Assembly (NCBI RefSeq): GCF_001434985.1 | Contig: NZ_AZES01000014.1 | Span: 1 to 61,217, forward strand | Direction of reading: 5' to 3' | DNA length: 61,217 nucleotides | Origin: Companilactobacillus paralimentarius DSM 13238 = JCM 10415 | Lineage (GTDB): Bacteria > Bacillota > Bacilli > Lactobacillales > Lactobacillaceae | Shown: piece after piece, positions 24,685 to 33,172 of the stretch | Layout: every line of letters starts with the position of its first letter | Position numbering within the stretch: position 1 is the stretch's first letter | Made by a program: the position numbers and the translations under genes | The notes under the pieces: generated by a model | Seen by the model: only the letters and a program-made list of their open reading frames with translations | Databases searched by the model: none | What the model was told of the DNA's origin: nothing

Positions 24685-25923
24685 ATGACAGAGAGATTAC
24701 AAAAATATACTAAAAAATTGGCAAATGGATTTGAAATTGAAATTGTACCTTTGCCAGGATTTAATCAAGTCTATAGTGTTGTTATGGCTAATTTTGGTTC
24801 AGTTGACACCAAGCAAGGCATTAAAACTTTGCCAGCTGGAATTGCTCACTTTATTGAACACAAGCTGTTTGCCAAACCAGGGTATGATGTTTCAGAGAAA
24901 TTTGCTAAATATGGTGCTAATTCTAATGCCTACACTAGTTATACGAAGACAGCCTATTTATTTCAGACATTGGAAAATCCTTATGATAATTTGAAGACAC
25001 TTTTAGATTTGGTTCAGAATCCCTATTTTACTGAAGAAAATGTTGCTTCTGAACGTGGAATTATTAATCAGGAAATTCAAATGTATTTAGATATGCCAGA
25101 GTTTGTTTTGGAACAAAGAATTTTAGCTCAGCTTTATCCTAACGATCCAATAGCCGAAGATATTGCTGGAACTAATGACACATTGCAATTGATCAACAAC
25201 AAAAATTTGTTACAGGCTTATCAAGATAACTATCGTCCAAGTAATATGGATTTGGTTATTGTTGGGGATGTTGATCCTGAAAAAATTGAAAATATTGTTG
25301 AAAATTCTAATTTTCAAACATTGGGTCAACCATTAGAAAAAACTTTCAATAAATTAACTCCAATTGGTTCTGGCGGCCAAGAGCAAATGGATATTAGTCA
25401 GGCCAGATCTGCCTATGGTATAAGGATCGATATTGATATGTCCGGCTATGATTTAGTCAAAAAACAATTCGAAATGAATATGGTGATGGAAACTTTAATC
25501 GGTGAATCCTCTAGTAATTATCAAGAAATGAACCGATTAGGAATAATTGATGATAGTTTTTCTTATAATGTGGTTGCAGAAAACAACTATTGTTTTATCA
25601 TTATTAGTGGGTCAACTAATAATTCTGAAGAATTTCAGGAATATCTTCGAAAAAATTTGTCATATGAGAGTTTGAAGGCCGTTTTAACGGACACTAAATT
25701 TGAACGAATCAAGCGTGATGCTATTGGTGCTTACTTATTTGCGCAAAATTCACCAGAGGCAATTGCTAATCAGATGGCAGAATTGTATTTCTACGATGTG
25801 GATTACTTAGAATTAATTCATATGATCAATTCAATTCATCGTGATGACTTACTAGAAGTTTCTGAACAATTTTTGAAAGATGAAAATTGTACCTACTATA
25901 ATTTATTACCAAATAGGAAGTAA
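24685..25923 (+). CDS. YmfH-like M16 zinc peptidase
   Basis: This 412-residue protein carries the inverted zinc motif HFIEH (H55, E58, H59) and the downstream Glu in SERGIINQEIQMY. It is the likely catalytic half of the pair with the preceding gene, from which it is separated by 2 bp. It is cytoplasmic: no signal peptide. Related pairs act in bacteriocin or peptide maturation (AlbE/AlbF-like) or in turnover. Since it is embedded in a conserved housekeeping cluster with no precursor peptide nearby, I do not assign it to a biosynthetic role. Confidence 0.9.
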   Translation: MTERLQKYTKKLANGFEIEIVPLPGFNQVYSVVMANFGSVDTKQGIKTLPAGIAHFIEHKLFAKPGYDVSEKFAKYGANSNAYTSYTKTAYLFQTLENPYDNLKTLLDLVQNPYFTEENVASERGIINQEIQMYLDMPEFVLEQRILAQLYPNDPIAEDIAGTNDTLQLINNKNLLQAYQDNYRPSNMDLVIVGDVDPEKIENIVENSNFQTLGQPLEKTFNKLTPIGSGGQEQMDISQARSAYGIRIDIDMSGYDLVKKQFEMNMVMETLIGESSSNYQEMNRLGIIDDSFSYNVVAENNYCFIIISGSTNNSEEFQEYLRKNLSYESLKAVLTDTKFERIKRDAIGAYLFAQNSPEAIANQMAELYFYDVDYLELIHMINSIHRDDLLEVSEQFLKDENCTYYNLLPNRK

Positions 25924-25926
25924 GCT

Positions 25927-26649
25927 ATGTATGCATTGATCATGGGTAGTTCAGGAGATATTGGAACAAGCAGTGCTAAGAATTTAGCTGCCAAAGGGTG
26001 GTCTCTTTATCTGCACTACAATAAAAATTCTGAACGTATCGAGAAATTGCGAGCGCAACTCGTTGAAAAATATCCAAAACAAGATTTCATACCAATTAAA
26101 TTTGATATGGAACATGACAAAGTTGAAGATCTGACAAAACAGATTTTCGGACTGGATGCAGTCGTTTTTGCACAGGGCAATACGTATTATAAATTGTTAG
26201 TTGATATTTCTGAATCAGAGATTGATTCTTTGTGGAATATTCATGTCAAATTACCAATTTTAATTTTGAAACAACTTCAAGATAAGTTGGCTAAGACGCA
26301 ACATGGAAGAATTGTTTTCATTGGTTCGATCTATGGGAAAGTTGGTTCAGCAATGGAGGTTGTCTATAGCACGGTTAAGGGTGCTATGTCTTCTTTTGCT
26401 GATGCCTATGCTAAGGAAGTGGCTTCGCTAGATATCTCGGTGAATGTAGTTGCTCCTGGAGCGGTAAATACTAAAATGAATACTCAAGAATTTTCTAGTG
26501 AAGATTTAGAAAATGTTAAAGAAGAAATTCCAGCTGATAGGTTGGCGAATCCTGATGAAATAGCTGATTTAGTCAGTTATCTTGTCAATATCAAATCAAA
26601 TTATTTAACTGGACAAACGATTTATTTTGCCGGCGGCTGGTTGTTATAA
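25927..26649 (+). CDS. short-chain dehydrogenase/reductase (YmfI-like)
   Basis: This 240-residue SDR has the cofactor loop GSSGDIGTSSAKN at the N-terminus, the catalytic YxxxK (YSTVK) after a serine in FIGSIYGKVGS, and the NVVAPGAVNTKM segment. It resembles FabG-like reductases and Bacillus YmfI; the substrate is unknown. It begins 4 bp after the ymfH stop, with AGGAAG overlapping the preceding gene's end. The order ftsK-ymfF-ymfH-ymfI-rodZ-pgsA-cinA-recA is a conserved Firmicute cluster. Confidence 0.9.
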   Translation: MYALIMGSSGDIGTSSAKNLAAKGWSLYLHYNKNSERIEKLRAQLVEKYPKQDFIPIKFDMEHDKVEDLTKQIFGLDAVVFAQGNTYYKLLVDISESEIDSLWNIHVKLPILILKQLQDKLAKTQHGRIVFIGSIYGKVGSAMEVVYSTVKGAMSSFADAYAKEVASLDISVNVVAPGAVNTKMNTQEFSSEDLENVKEEIPADRLANPDEIADLVSYLVNIKSNYLTGQTIYFAGGWLL

Positions 26650-26714
26650 GGTCGTTAGTAGTTAGATAATAATTTATGTTATACTTAGAAAAATTAGTTA
26701 ATCGGTGGTAAAAA

Positions 26715-27560
26715 ATGGACGAAATTGGCCAAAAATTAAGAAATGCACGTATCAAAAAGGGCTACACAATTGATGATTTGCAACAAATCACCAAAATTCA
26801 AAAACGTTATTTAATTGCTATTGAAGAAGGTCAATTTGATCATCTTCCTGGTGATTTTTACGTTAGAGCATTTATCAAACAATATTCTGATGCTGTTGGT
26901 ATCTCTAGTGATGATTTATTAGAGGAATATAAAGCTGATATTCCTAATTCTCAACCATCACAAGAAGCAACTCAACAAGAGACAAAGACACGTTCTATCA
27001 AGGAAGAATCAAATTCTTTCTTCTCTAATTTAGGGAACTATATTCCTCAAATTGTTGTGGGAATTGTTGTTATTGTTATTATTGCTGTAATTGCTTTTGG
27101 AATGGTTCATCGTAATCAAAATGCATCCAGTGTAACTATCCCAAAGGATAGTACAACTCAAACAACTAAGAAGAAGACAGCCAAGAAGTCAACTAAGACA
27201 ACAAAAAAAGCTACTGCTAAAAAGAAAACAGCAACTAAGACTGTTAGTGTCAAATCTTCAGGAGACAATACATATACTGTTACTAACATGCCTACAGGTG
27301 GCCTAAAAGTCGTTGTAGCTGGTAATGGTGGTCAAGCTTGGATTCAATTTACTGAAGGTTCAAATACAACTTGGCAACAAGCTTTGAGTTCAGGTGAAAA
27401 GAAGGAAACAACTGTTCCTGCTGATACTACTAGTTTCAAGATTCAAACTGGTAATATCAACAATACAGAAATTACAATTGATGGTAAGAAGCTTGACTTA
27501 GGAACTACTGACAGTAGCAGTTCGATTGTCAAAACACTTACATTTAATGTTGAAAAATAA
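26715..27560 (+). CDS. rodZ: RodZ-like cell-shape protein
   Basis: This 281-residue protein has a cytoplasmic helix-turn-helix domain (about 1-75, IGQKLRNARIKKGYTIDDLQ), a membrane helix (about 117-138), a basic Lys/Thr-rich linker (about 150-177, including KKKTAKKSTKTTKK), and a C-terminal DUF4115 beta domain (about 190-281). RodZ connects the elongation machinery to the membrane in rods. The lysine-threonine linker is longer and lower in complexity than its surroundings and may contact the wall or teichoic acid. The ATG has GGTGG upstream. It ends at a terminator. Confidence 0.9.
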   Translation: MDEIGQKLRNARIKKGYTIDDLQQITKIQKRYLIAIEEGQFDHLPGDFYVRAFIKQYSDAVGISSDDLLEEYKADIPNSQPSQEATQQETKTRSIKEESNSFFSNLGNYIPQIVVGIVVIVIIAVIAFGMVHRNQNASSVTIPKDSTTQTTKKKTAKKSTKTTKKATAKKKTATKTVSVKSSGDNTYTVTNMPTGGLKVVVAGNGGQAWIQFTEGSNTTWQQALSSGEKKETTVPADTTSFKIQTGNINNTEITIDGKKLDLGTTDSSSSIVKTLTFNVEK

Positions 27561-27562
27561 AG

Positions 27563-27603
27563 TAATGGTGTCTAATCTAATAAGAGTGGACACCATTATT
27601 TTG
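27563..27603 (+). terminator. rodZ terminator
   Basis: A stem of about 9 bp (TAATGGTGTC / GACACCATTA) is followed by TTTTG, shortly after the rodZ stop codon. The T-run is interrupted, so some read-through into pgsA is possible. Confidence 0.75.
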
Positions 27604-27635
27604 TAAAAAAGAGTTATTATTGGAGGATGTTTTAA

Positions 27636-28220
27636 ATGGTATGGAATTTACCCAACAAATTAACAATGCTTCGAATTATTCTAATTCCGGTATTTATTAT
27701 TCTATTGGCTTTCGGTTGGTCAGATTTGGGGGAAATTTATGTTCTGAACAATTTGATCCCAATGAATCATGTTTTAGCAACAATTGTCTTTATCGTAGCC
27801 TCATTAACGGATTTAGCTGATGGTAAGATTGCTCGTAAAAATCATTTGGTAACTAATTTTGGTAAATTTGCTGATACTTTAGCAGATAAAATGTTAGTTA
27901 TGACAGCTTTTATTTTCTTAGTAAGTTTCAAAATGGCACCTGCTTGGGTTGTTGCAATTATTGTTTGTCGTGAATTAGCTGTCACTGGTCTTAGAACGAT
28001 TGTTCTTGAACAAGGTGGTAAAGTCATGGCTGCTCAAATGCCTGGTAAGATCAAAACTACTACACAAATGGTTGCAATTATTTTCCTATTGATGAATAAT
28101 ATTTTCTTCTCTGCAATCAATGTTCCAATCGGACAAATTTTCTTATATATTTGCTTAATTTTCACTATTTACTCTGGTGCTGATTATTTCTATCAAGCAA
28201 GAGATATTTTTAAGAAATAA
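27636..28220 (+). CDS. pgsA: CDP-diacylglycerol-glycerol-3-phosphate phosphatidyltransferase
   Basis: This 194-residue membrane enzyme makes phosphatidylglycerol phosphate, the precursor of the main anionic lipid. The CDP-alcohol phosphotransferase motif D-x2-DG-x2-AR-x8-G-x3-D-x3-D is complete: DLADGKIAR, then GKFADTLAD. Four to five membrane helices are present, and the protein starts MVWNLPNKLTMLRI, typical of PgsA. GGAGG lies 15 bp upstream of the ATG at 27636, a slightly long spacing. It lies between rodZ and cinA as in other Firmicutes. Confidence 0.95.
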   Translation: MVWNLPNKLTMLRIILIPVFIILLAFGWSDLGEIYVLNNLIPMNHVLATIVFIVASLTDLADGKIARKNHLVTNFGKFADTLADKMLVMTAFIFLVSFKMAPAWVVAIIVCRELAVTGLRTIVLEQGGKVMAAQMPGKIKTTTQMVAIIFLLMNNIFFSAINVPIGQIFLYICLIFTIYSGADYFYQARDIFKK

Positions 28221-28243
28221 TACGTAATTTGAAAGAGAGAGCA

Positions 28244-28783
28244 ATGAATAAATCAATTGAAATTTTAAAAGAAGCTGAACAGGCCAATTTTGAAAATGGA
28301 TTGCCTCAAAAATGGTCTGGTTTTGCTACGGAAACAGTTGAAAAACTTAAACAAAATAAATTGAAAGTTACTGCGGCCGAGAGTTTAACAGCGGGTCTTT
28401 TTCAAGCAACTGTTGCTTCAATACCCGGAGCATCGAATATTTTTGATGGTGGATTTGTTACCTATGCTGATGATATCAAAGTTCAATTATTAGGAATGGA
28501 TCCGAAGTTGATTGAAGAATATACAGTAGTCAGTAATCCAGTAGCCCAAGCGATGGCTGAATTGTCAGCTGAAAAAATAAAGGCTGATATTGGTCTTGGT
28601 TTTACTGGGGTAGCTGGTCCAGATCCTCTGGAGGGTAATCCTGTAGGGACAGTTTTTATTGGTGCTTGTAATCGTCAAAATCATCAAGAAATTATCAAAG
28701 AATTTCACTTTGAAGGTACAAGACAGGCTATTCGTTTAAAATCAGTTTTATGTGGATTTGCTCTCATTCAAGAAATAATATAA
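28244..28783 (+). CDS. CinA C-terminal domain protein (NMN deamidase, PncC-like)
   Basis: This 179-residue protein contains only the C-terminal CinA domain, whose E. coli relative PncC deamidates nicotinamide mononucleotide. Motifs: AAESLTAGLFQATVAS, IFDGGFVTYADDIK, GFTGVAGPDPLEGNPVGTVFIG. The N-terminal molybdopterin-binding-like domain of full CinA (about 410 residues) is absent, although the position before recA is that of full-length cinA in relatives. A short N-terminal helix precedes the domain. I use the ATG at 28244 after AAAGAGAGAG; an in-frame TTG at 28229 is also possible. Whether the missing domain was lost here or in the lineage cannot be told. Confidence 0.88.
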   Translation: MNKSIEILKEAEQANFENGLPQKWSGFATETVEKLKQNKLKVTAAESLTAGLFQATVASIPGASNIFDGGFVTYADDIKVQLLGMDPKLIEEYTVVSNPVAQAMAELSAEKIKADIGLGFTGVAGPDPLEGNPVGTVFIGACNRQNHQEIIKEFHFEGTRQAIRLKSVLCGFALIQEII

Positions 28784-28808
28784 CGAACAAACATTTGTTC
28801 GCTTTTTT
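28784..28808. promoter_or_regulatory. terminator-like palindrome with overlapping LexA-like box
   Basis: The 18-bp dyad CGAACAAACATTTGTTCG (28784-28801) plus CTTTTTT makes a small terminator for the cinA-like gene. Read on the minus strand, 28801-28788 is CGAACAAATGTTTG, close to the Gram-positive LexA consensus CGAACRNRYGTTYG. It is 70 bp before recA, so it may also be the recA SOS operator. Confidence 0.5.
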
Positions 28809-28871
28809 CTTGCTTTTTTGGTAGATTACTAATAATATACTTAGTGATGAATGCATTAGGAGGAAAGCAAT

Positions 28872-29993
28872 TTGGCTAAAGATGAACGACAAAAGGCTTT
28901 AGACGTAGCCTTAAAAAAGATTGAAAAGGATTTTGGTAAAGGTGCCATTATGAGAATGGGTGATGACCTTAATACTCAAATCTCTACAGTTTCTACAGGC
29001 TCTTTGGCTCTAGACAATGCTTTAGGCGTTGGTGGATTTCCAAGAGGTAGAATTGTTGAAATTTATGGACCTGAAAGTTCTGGTAAAACAACTGTAGCTT
29101 TGCACGCCGTTGCTGAAGTACAAAAGCAAGGCGGAACAGCCGCTTATATTGATGCTGAAAATGCCATGGATCCAGAGTATGCCAAAGCATTAGGTGTTAA
29201 TATTGATGATTTATTGCTATCCCAACCTGATACTGGTGAACAAGGACTAGAAATTGCTGATGCATTAGTAAGTAGTGGTGCGGTCGATATTGTTGTTGTC
29301 GATTCTGTTGCCGCTTTGGTACCACGTGCTGAAATTGAAGGTGAGATGGGTGATGCTCATGTTGGTTTACAAGCAAGACTAATGTCACAAGCATTACGTA
29401 AATTATCTGGTTCTATCAACAAAACTAAAACAATTGCGCTTTTCATTAATCAAATTCGTGAAAAAGTTGGGATTATGTTTGGTAACCCTGAAACTACACC
29501 TGGTGGGCGTGCTTTGAAATTCTATTCAACTATTAGATTGGAAGTTCGTCGTGCAGAACAAATCAAAGATGGTTCAGATGTAATTGGTAATCGAACAAAG
29601 ATCAAAGTTGTTAAGAATAAGGTTGCTCCACCATTCAAGGTTGCTTTAGTTGATATCATGTATGGTAAGGGAATTTCTCAAACTGGTGAACTGGTCGACA
29701 TGGCGGTTGATAAGGATATTATCGATAAAAGTGGTTCATGGTATTCATACGGTGATGAAAGAATTGGTCAAGGTCGTGAGAATGCTAAGACTTATTTAGC
29801 TGAGAATCCAGAAAAGATGGATGAAATTAAACAAAAAGTTCGTGCTGCTTATGGCATGGATGGAACCAAAGAAGAAGCTGGATCTGAAGAAGAGAAAACT
29901 GATTCTAAAGTTAAAAAGGATGCTAAAGATTCCGAGAAAAAGAACGAAAATATTGATTTAATTCCTGATTCGAATAAAAAAGAGACTGAATAA
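28872..29993 (+). CDS. recA: recombinase RecA
   Basis: This 373-residue protein is the strand-exchange recombinase and the co-protease that triggers LexA cleavage. Walker A GPESSGKT is at 66-73, Walker [11 protein letters not shown] is present, and loop regions include GEMGDAHVG and NQIREKVG. The C-terminal tail (about 335-373) is highly charged, Lys/Glu/Asp rich, longer than in E. coli. The start is TTG at 28872 with AGGAGGAAAG upstream. A weak TATACT at 28836-28841 could be the -10. A LexA-like site lies upstream at 28788-28801. The terminator hairpin includes its last codons. Confidence 0.97.
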   Translation: MAKDERQKALDVALKKIEKDFGKGAIMRMGDDLNTQISTVSTGSLALDNALGVGGFPRGRIVEIYGPESSGKTTVALHAVAEVQKQGGTAAYIDAENAMDPEYAKALGVNIDDLLLSQPDTGEQGLEIADALVSSGAVDIVVVDSVAALVPRAEIEGEMGDAHVGLQARLMSQALRKLSGSINKTKTIALFINQIREKVGIMFGNPETTPGGRALKFYSTIRLEVRRAEQIKDGSDVIGNRTKIKVVKNKVAPPFKVALVDIMYGKGISQTGELVDMAVDKDIIDKSGSWYSYGDERIGQGRENAKTYLAENPEKMDEIKQKVRAAYGMDGTKEEAGSEEEKTDSKVKKDAKDSEKKNENIDLIPDSNKKETE

Positions 29994-30005
29994 GTCTCTT
30001 TTTTT
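29977..30005 (+). terminator. recA terminator
   Basis: A stem (AAAAGAGACT / AGTCTCTTTT) with a GAATA loop containing the recA stop region is followed by T residues. Confidence 0.9.
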
Positions 30006-30122
30006 CTTTTTATTTGGTTGACAGGCTATATTTATTCTATAATATTAAGTTGTATGTAAATAATTTGTAACAATAAATTTTACAAACAAAATTTTTAAAA
30101 AAGCAAATATGGAGGTGATAGC

Positions 30123-31688
30123 ATGTATCCAGCTATCATAACCTTCTCTTTCGCTCTAGTAACATTGATCGTGGGTATACTCTTCGGATATGCTCTCTGT
30201 AAGGATGCCTACGAAAAGAAACTTTCACAAGCTAAACAAACTGCTGAAGATATTGTTTCAGATGCAAAGAAAGCTGCTAAATCCTTGCAAAAGGAAAAGC
30301 TTCTTGAAGCTAAAGATGAGATTCATCAATATCGTGAGAAACAAGAAGATGAATTGAAGGAACGTCGTAAAGATGTTCAGAGACAAGAAAATCGTATTCT
30401 CGAACGACAAGACATTTTGGATAAAAAAGACCAATCGCTTGAAAAGCGTGAGGAAAATATCGAAAACAACGAGAACGATATTTCAGCACGACAACAGAAA
30501 CTTAGTGAAAAAGATAAACAATTGACTGAAACTCTTAATGAACAGCAAGCGGAGCTGGTAAGAGTAAGTAACTTAACACGTGAACAAGGTAGAAAGATTA
30601 TCCTTGGTAAGTTAAACAAAGAATTGGTACACGAACGTGCCAAGATGATTAAGGAAAGCGATGAACAAGCTAAACAGCATATTGATAAAGATGCGAAGGC
30701 TTTGATTATCGCTGCTATCCAAAGAAGTGCAGCTGATACAGTTTCTGAATCAACTGTTACTACCGTTACTTTGCCTAATGAGGACATGAAGGGAAGAATC
30801 ATTGGACGTGAAGGTAGAAATATTCGTACAATCGAATCCTTAACTGGTGTCGATTTAATTATTGACGATACACCTGAAGCGGTCGCTTTGAGTGCTTATG
30901 ATCCAGTCAGAAGAGAAATTGCTCGAATGGCTTTGGAAAAATTAATTGAAGATGGTCGAATTCATCCAGCTCGTATCGAAGAAATGGTCGATAAAGCTAG
31001 AAAAGAAATGGATGATCATATTCGTGAACTTGGTGAACAAACTATTTATAGTTTGGGTATTAGTTCTATTAATCCAGATTTAATTAAGATCATTGGACGT
31101 ATGCAATATCGTACAAGTTACGGTCAAAATGTTTTGAGTCACTCAATTGAGGTAGCAAAGTTATCCGCTGTGATGGCTGCTGAAATGGGTGAAGATGTTA
31201 TGTTAGCAAAACGAGCAGGTTTATTACACGATATCGGTAAGGCCATCGACCGCGAAGTTGATGGATCACACGTAGAAATAGGTGTTGATATCGCAACTAA
31301 GTACAAAGAACCAGAAGTAGTTATTAATACAATTGCTTCACATCATGGGGATGTTGAACCAACGTCATTTATTGCAACAATTGTTGCAACAGCTGATGCA
31401 ATTTCTGCAGCACGTCCTGGTGCTAGATCAGAATCGATGGAGAATTATATTCATCGTCTTGAGAAATTGGAAGAAATTGCTAATAAGCATGATGGTGTTG
31501 ATCATTGTTATGCAATTCAAGCTGGTCATGAAATCAGAGTTATGGTTAAACCAGAAGAGATTTCTGATGATCAGGCAGCAATTCTAGCTCGTGATGTTAA
31601 AGGTGAGATTGAGCAAAACCTTGAATATCCAGGTCACATTAAAGTTACTGTGGTCCGTGAAGTTAGAAAAGTAGAATTGGCTAAATAA
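30123..31688 (+). CDS. rny: ribonuclease Y
   Basis: This 521-residue membrane-anchored endoribonuclease starts bulk mRNA decay in Firmicutes. It has one N-terminal membrane helix (about 5-27), a long charged coiled coil (about 30-200), a KH domain ([15 protein letters not shown], about 220-280) and an HD domain with [10 protein letters not shown] as metal ligands (about 335-430). GGAGG precedes the ATG at 30123. It follows recA as in most Firmicutes but has its own terminators on both sides. A 130-bp AT-rich gap upstream (30006-30122) should contain its promoter; I cannot single one out. Confidence 0.96.
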   Translation: MYPAIITFSFALVTLIVGILFGYALCKDAYEKKLSQAKQTAEDIVSDAKKAAKSLQKEKLLEAKDEIHQYREKQEDELKERRKDVQRQENRILERQDILDKKDQSLEKREENIENNENDISARQQKLSEKDKQLTETLNEQQAELVRVSNLTREQGRKIILGKLNKELVHERAKMIKESDEQAKQHIDKDAKALIIAAIQRSAADTVSESTVTTVTLPNEDMKGRIIGREGRNIRTIESLTGVDLIIDDTPEAVALSAYDPVRREIARMALEKLIEDGRIHPARIEEMVDKARKEMDDHIRELGEQTIYSLGISSINPDLIKIIGRMQYRTSYGQNVLSHSIEVAKLSAVMAAEMGEDVMLAKRAGLLHDIGKAIDREVDGSHVEIGVDIATKYKEPEVVINTIASHHGDVEPTSFIATIVATADAISAARPGARSESMENYIHRLEKLEEIANKHDGVDHCYAIQAGHEIRVMVKPEEISDDQAAILARDVKGEIEQNLEYPGHIKVTVVREVRKVELAK

Positions 31689-31691
31689 AAA

Positions 31692-31721
31692 GGGGGTGTA
31701 TCGTTTGATACGCTCTTTTTT
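31692..31721 (+). terminator. rny terminator
   Basis: A 9-bp stem (GGGTGTATC / GATACGCTC, two G-U pairs) with a GTTT loop is followed by seven T residues. Confidence 0.9.
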
Positions 31722-31790
31722 AATTTACTTTTTGTTTATGCCATAGGTATTGTATAATTGTTCTATTAACGGAAAGTGAGTTTTTCAAAA

Positions 31791-32885
31791 ATGTCGGGTA
31801 TGTTTAGTGTAATAGTAAAATTATTTTTAACGATGATTCTGTCGGCTATAATAACTCCTTTCGTAGTGAAGTTAGCCTATATTTTGGGTGCTGTCGATAA
31901 ACCAAATGCACGGCGTGTAAATATAAAGCCAATGCCTACGATGGGTGGATTGGCCATTTTTATAGCATTTAATTTTGCTACGTTTGCTCTGTTGCGAGAA
32001 CAATTCCCAACACATGAGTTATTCAGTGTTTTTCTAGCAGAATGTATTATTGTATTAACAGGTATTATTGATGATATTCGTGAATTATCGCCCAAGGCTA
32101 AGCTAGCAGGTATTTTCGCAGCTTCTTTAGTTATTTACTTCTTGGCAGGTATCAGAATGAATGAAGTTACATTGCCAATTATCGGTTCATTCGAACTTGG
32201 TTGGTGGAGTTTGCCAATAACGATCATCTGGATTATCGCCATTACTAATGCGGTGAATTTAATTGATGGACTTGATGGATTAGCTACTGGTGTTTCCATT
32301 ATCGCGTTGTTCACAATGGGAGTCATGGCTTACTTCTTCTTAAATCTAACTAATGTTTATGTGGCTATTTGGATTTTTGCCTTAGTATTTGCTTTGGTAG
32401 GTTTCTTACCGCACAATTTCCATCCAGCCAGTATTTTCTTAGGTGATACGGGTTCACTATTTATTGGATTCATGATGGCAGTGTTCTCACTTAAGGGATT
32501 GAAAAATGTTACATTCATTACTTTGTTAATGCCAGTGGTAATCATGGGTGTTCCTATCACTGATACTGTTTATGCAATTCTTAGAAGACTTTTGAATAAA
32601 AAACCAATTATGCAAGCTGACAAGCATCACTTACATCATAGATTGATGCAATTAGGCTTGTCTCATCGTCAAACTGTTTTAGTAATATATGGTTTGTCTC
32701 TGGTTTTTGCTTTTATCTCAATGCTTTATCCACTATCAACTTTGTGGGGGAGCGTACTATTAACGATTGGAGTTCTGATTGGTTTGGAATTATTTATTGA
32801 ATCAATCGGTCTATTGGGGGATAATCGTCAGCCGTTACTACATGCAATTCAAAAATTTATTAAACGATTAGAAAAGAAGGATTAA
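31791..32885 (+). CDS. tagO: TagO/WecA-type undecaprenyl-phosphate GlcNAc-1-phosphate transferase
   Basis: This 364-residue polytopic enzyme of the MraY/WecA family starts wall teichoic acid or polysaccharide synthesis on undecaprenyl phosphate. Signatures: DKPNARRVN, DDIRELSPKAK, NLIDGLDGLATG, FLGDTGSLFIGF and HHLHHRL. About ten helices are seen. I use the ATG at 31791, ten bases after GGAAAGTGAG; a GTG at 31776 overlaps that site and an ATG lies 9 bp downstream. TATAAT at 31753-31758 is the likely -10. It shares the lipid carrier recycled by UppP in this window. Which sugar polymer is made cannot be decided. Confidence 0.92.
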   Translation: MSGMFSVIVKLFLTMILSAIITPFVVKLAYILGAVDKPNARRVNIKPMPTMGGLAIFIAFNFATFALLREQFPTHELFSVFLAECIIVLTGIIDDIRELSPKAKLAGIFAASLVIYFLAGIRMNEVTLPIIGSFELGWWSLPITIIWIIAITNAVNLIDGLDGLATGVSIIALFTMGVMAYFFLNLTNVYVAIWIFALVFALVGFLPHNFHPASIFLGDTGSLFIGFMMAVFSLKGLKNVTFITLLMPVVIMGVPITDTVYAILRRLLNKKPIMQADKHHLHHRLMQLGLSHRQTVLVIYGLSLVFAFISMLYPLSTLWGSVLLTIGVLIGLELFIESIGLLGDNRQPLLHAIQKFIKRLEKKD

Positions 32886-32914
32886 CAGACGCCGTTATAG
32901 CGCCTGTTTTTTTT
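32885..32914 (+). terminator. tagO terminator
   Basis: An 8-bp stem with one mismatch (ACAGACGC / GCGCCTGT) is followed by eight T residues right after the tagO stop codon. Confidence 0.88.
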
Positions 32915-32959
32915 GTGTCTGACAACGGTTCTACAATTGCTAGACACTGGTAGACTGGA

Positions 32960-32988
32960 TTCAACAGTATACAGTATGTAGATAGTAT
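32960..32988 (+). promoter_or_regulatory. promoter of the 30-codon gene
   Basis: TTCAAC (32960-32965), a 17-bp spacer and TAGTAT (32983-32988) make a plausible sigma-A promoter, 46 bp before the small gene's start codon. Confidence 0.5.
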
Positions 32989-33033
32989 AAATAGATGACA
33001 CCTCTTTTAATAGATTTCAAGGAGAGATGAAAA

Positions 33034-33126
33034 ATGAAGTTAGGCGAGCAATTGAAGAAGTACGGTGATGAAGGAAATCTTGTTTTTGATAAACATTTTG
33101 TTTTAAGAGATGGGGACTACGAATAA
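33034..33126 (+). CDS. small protein of 30 residues
   Basis: This short frame starts with ATG, has AAGGAGAG at 33019-33026 (7-8 bp spacing) and encodes MKLGEQLKKYGDEGNLVFDK followed by HFVLRDGDYE. It is soluble and highly charged, without a membrane helix or cysteines. It has its own upstream promoter-like sequence and a strong terminator 2 bp after its stop. A complete transcription unit of this kind is unlikely by chance. I do not recognise the protein. It might be a small regulator or the 5' remnant of a longer gene, but the terminator immediately after it argues against a decayed gene. Confidence 0.6.
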   Translation: MKLGEQLKKYGDEGNLVFDKHFVLRDGDYE

Positions 33127-33127
33127 T

Positions 33128-33172
33128 AAAAACTCTCAATCAATTCGTTTTTAGAATTGGTTGAGAGTTTTT
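33128..33172. terminator. bidirectional terminator, small gene and yigZ
   Basis: A stem of about 18 bp (AAAACTCTCAATCAATTC / GAATTGGTTGAGAGTTTT, one G-U pair) flanked by A and T runs serves both convergent units. The yigZ stop codon overlaps its right edge. Confidence 0.92.

Noticed and set aside
23408-25923. M16 peptidase pair as part of a peptide-antibiotic cluster
   Set aside because: No precursor peptide, radical SAM enzyme or exporter is nearby; the cluster is the conserved ftsK-recA housekeeping region.
28784-28801. Reading the dyad CGAAC-N8-GTTCG as a standard LexA box
   Set aside because: The half-sites are 8 bp apart and the LexA consensus needs 4. Only the offset minus-strand reading (28788-28801) fits, so just that is kept as a candidate.
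30377-30802. Minus-strand frame of 141 codons, rich in Ser and Cys, inside rny
   Set aside because: It is the antisense of the coiled-coil region, where biased codons suppress stops. No start signal or homology.
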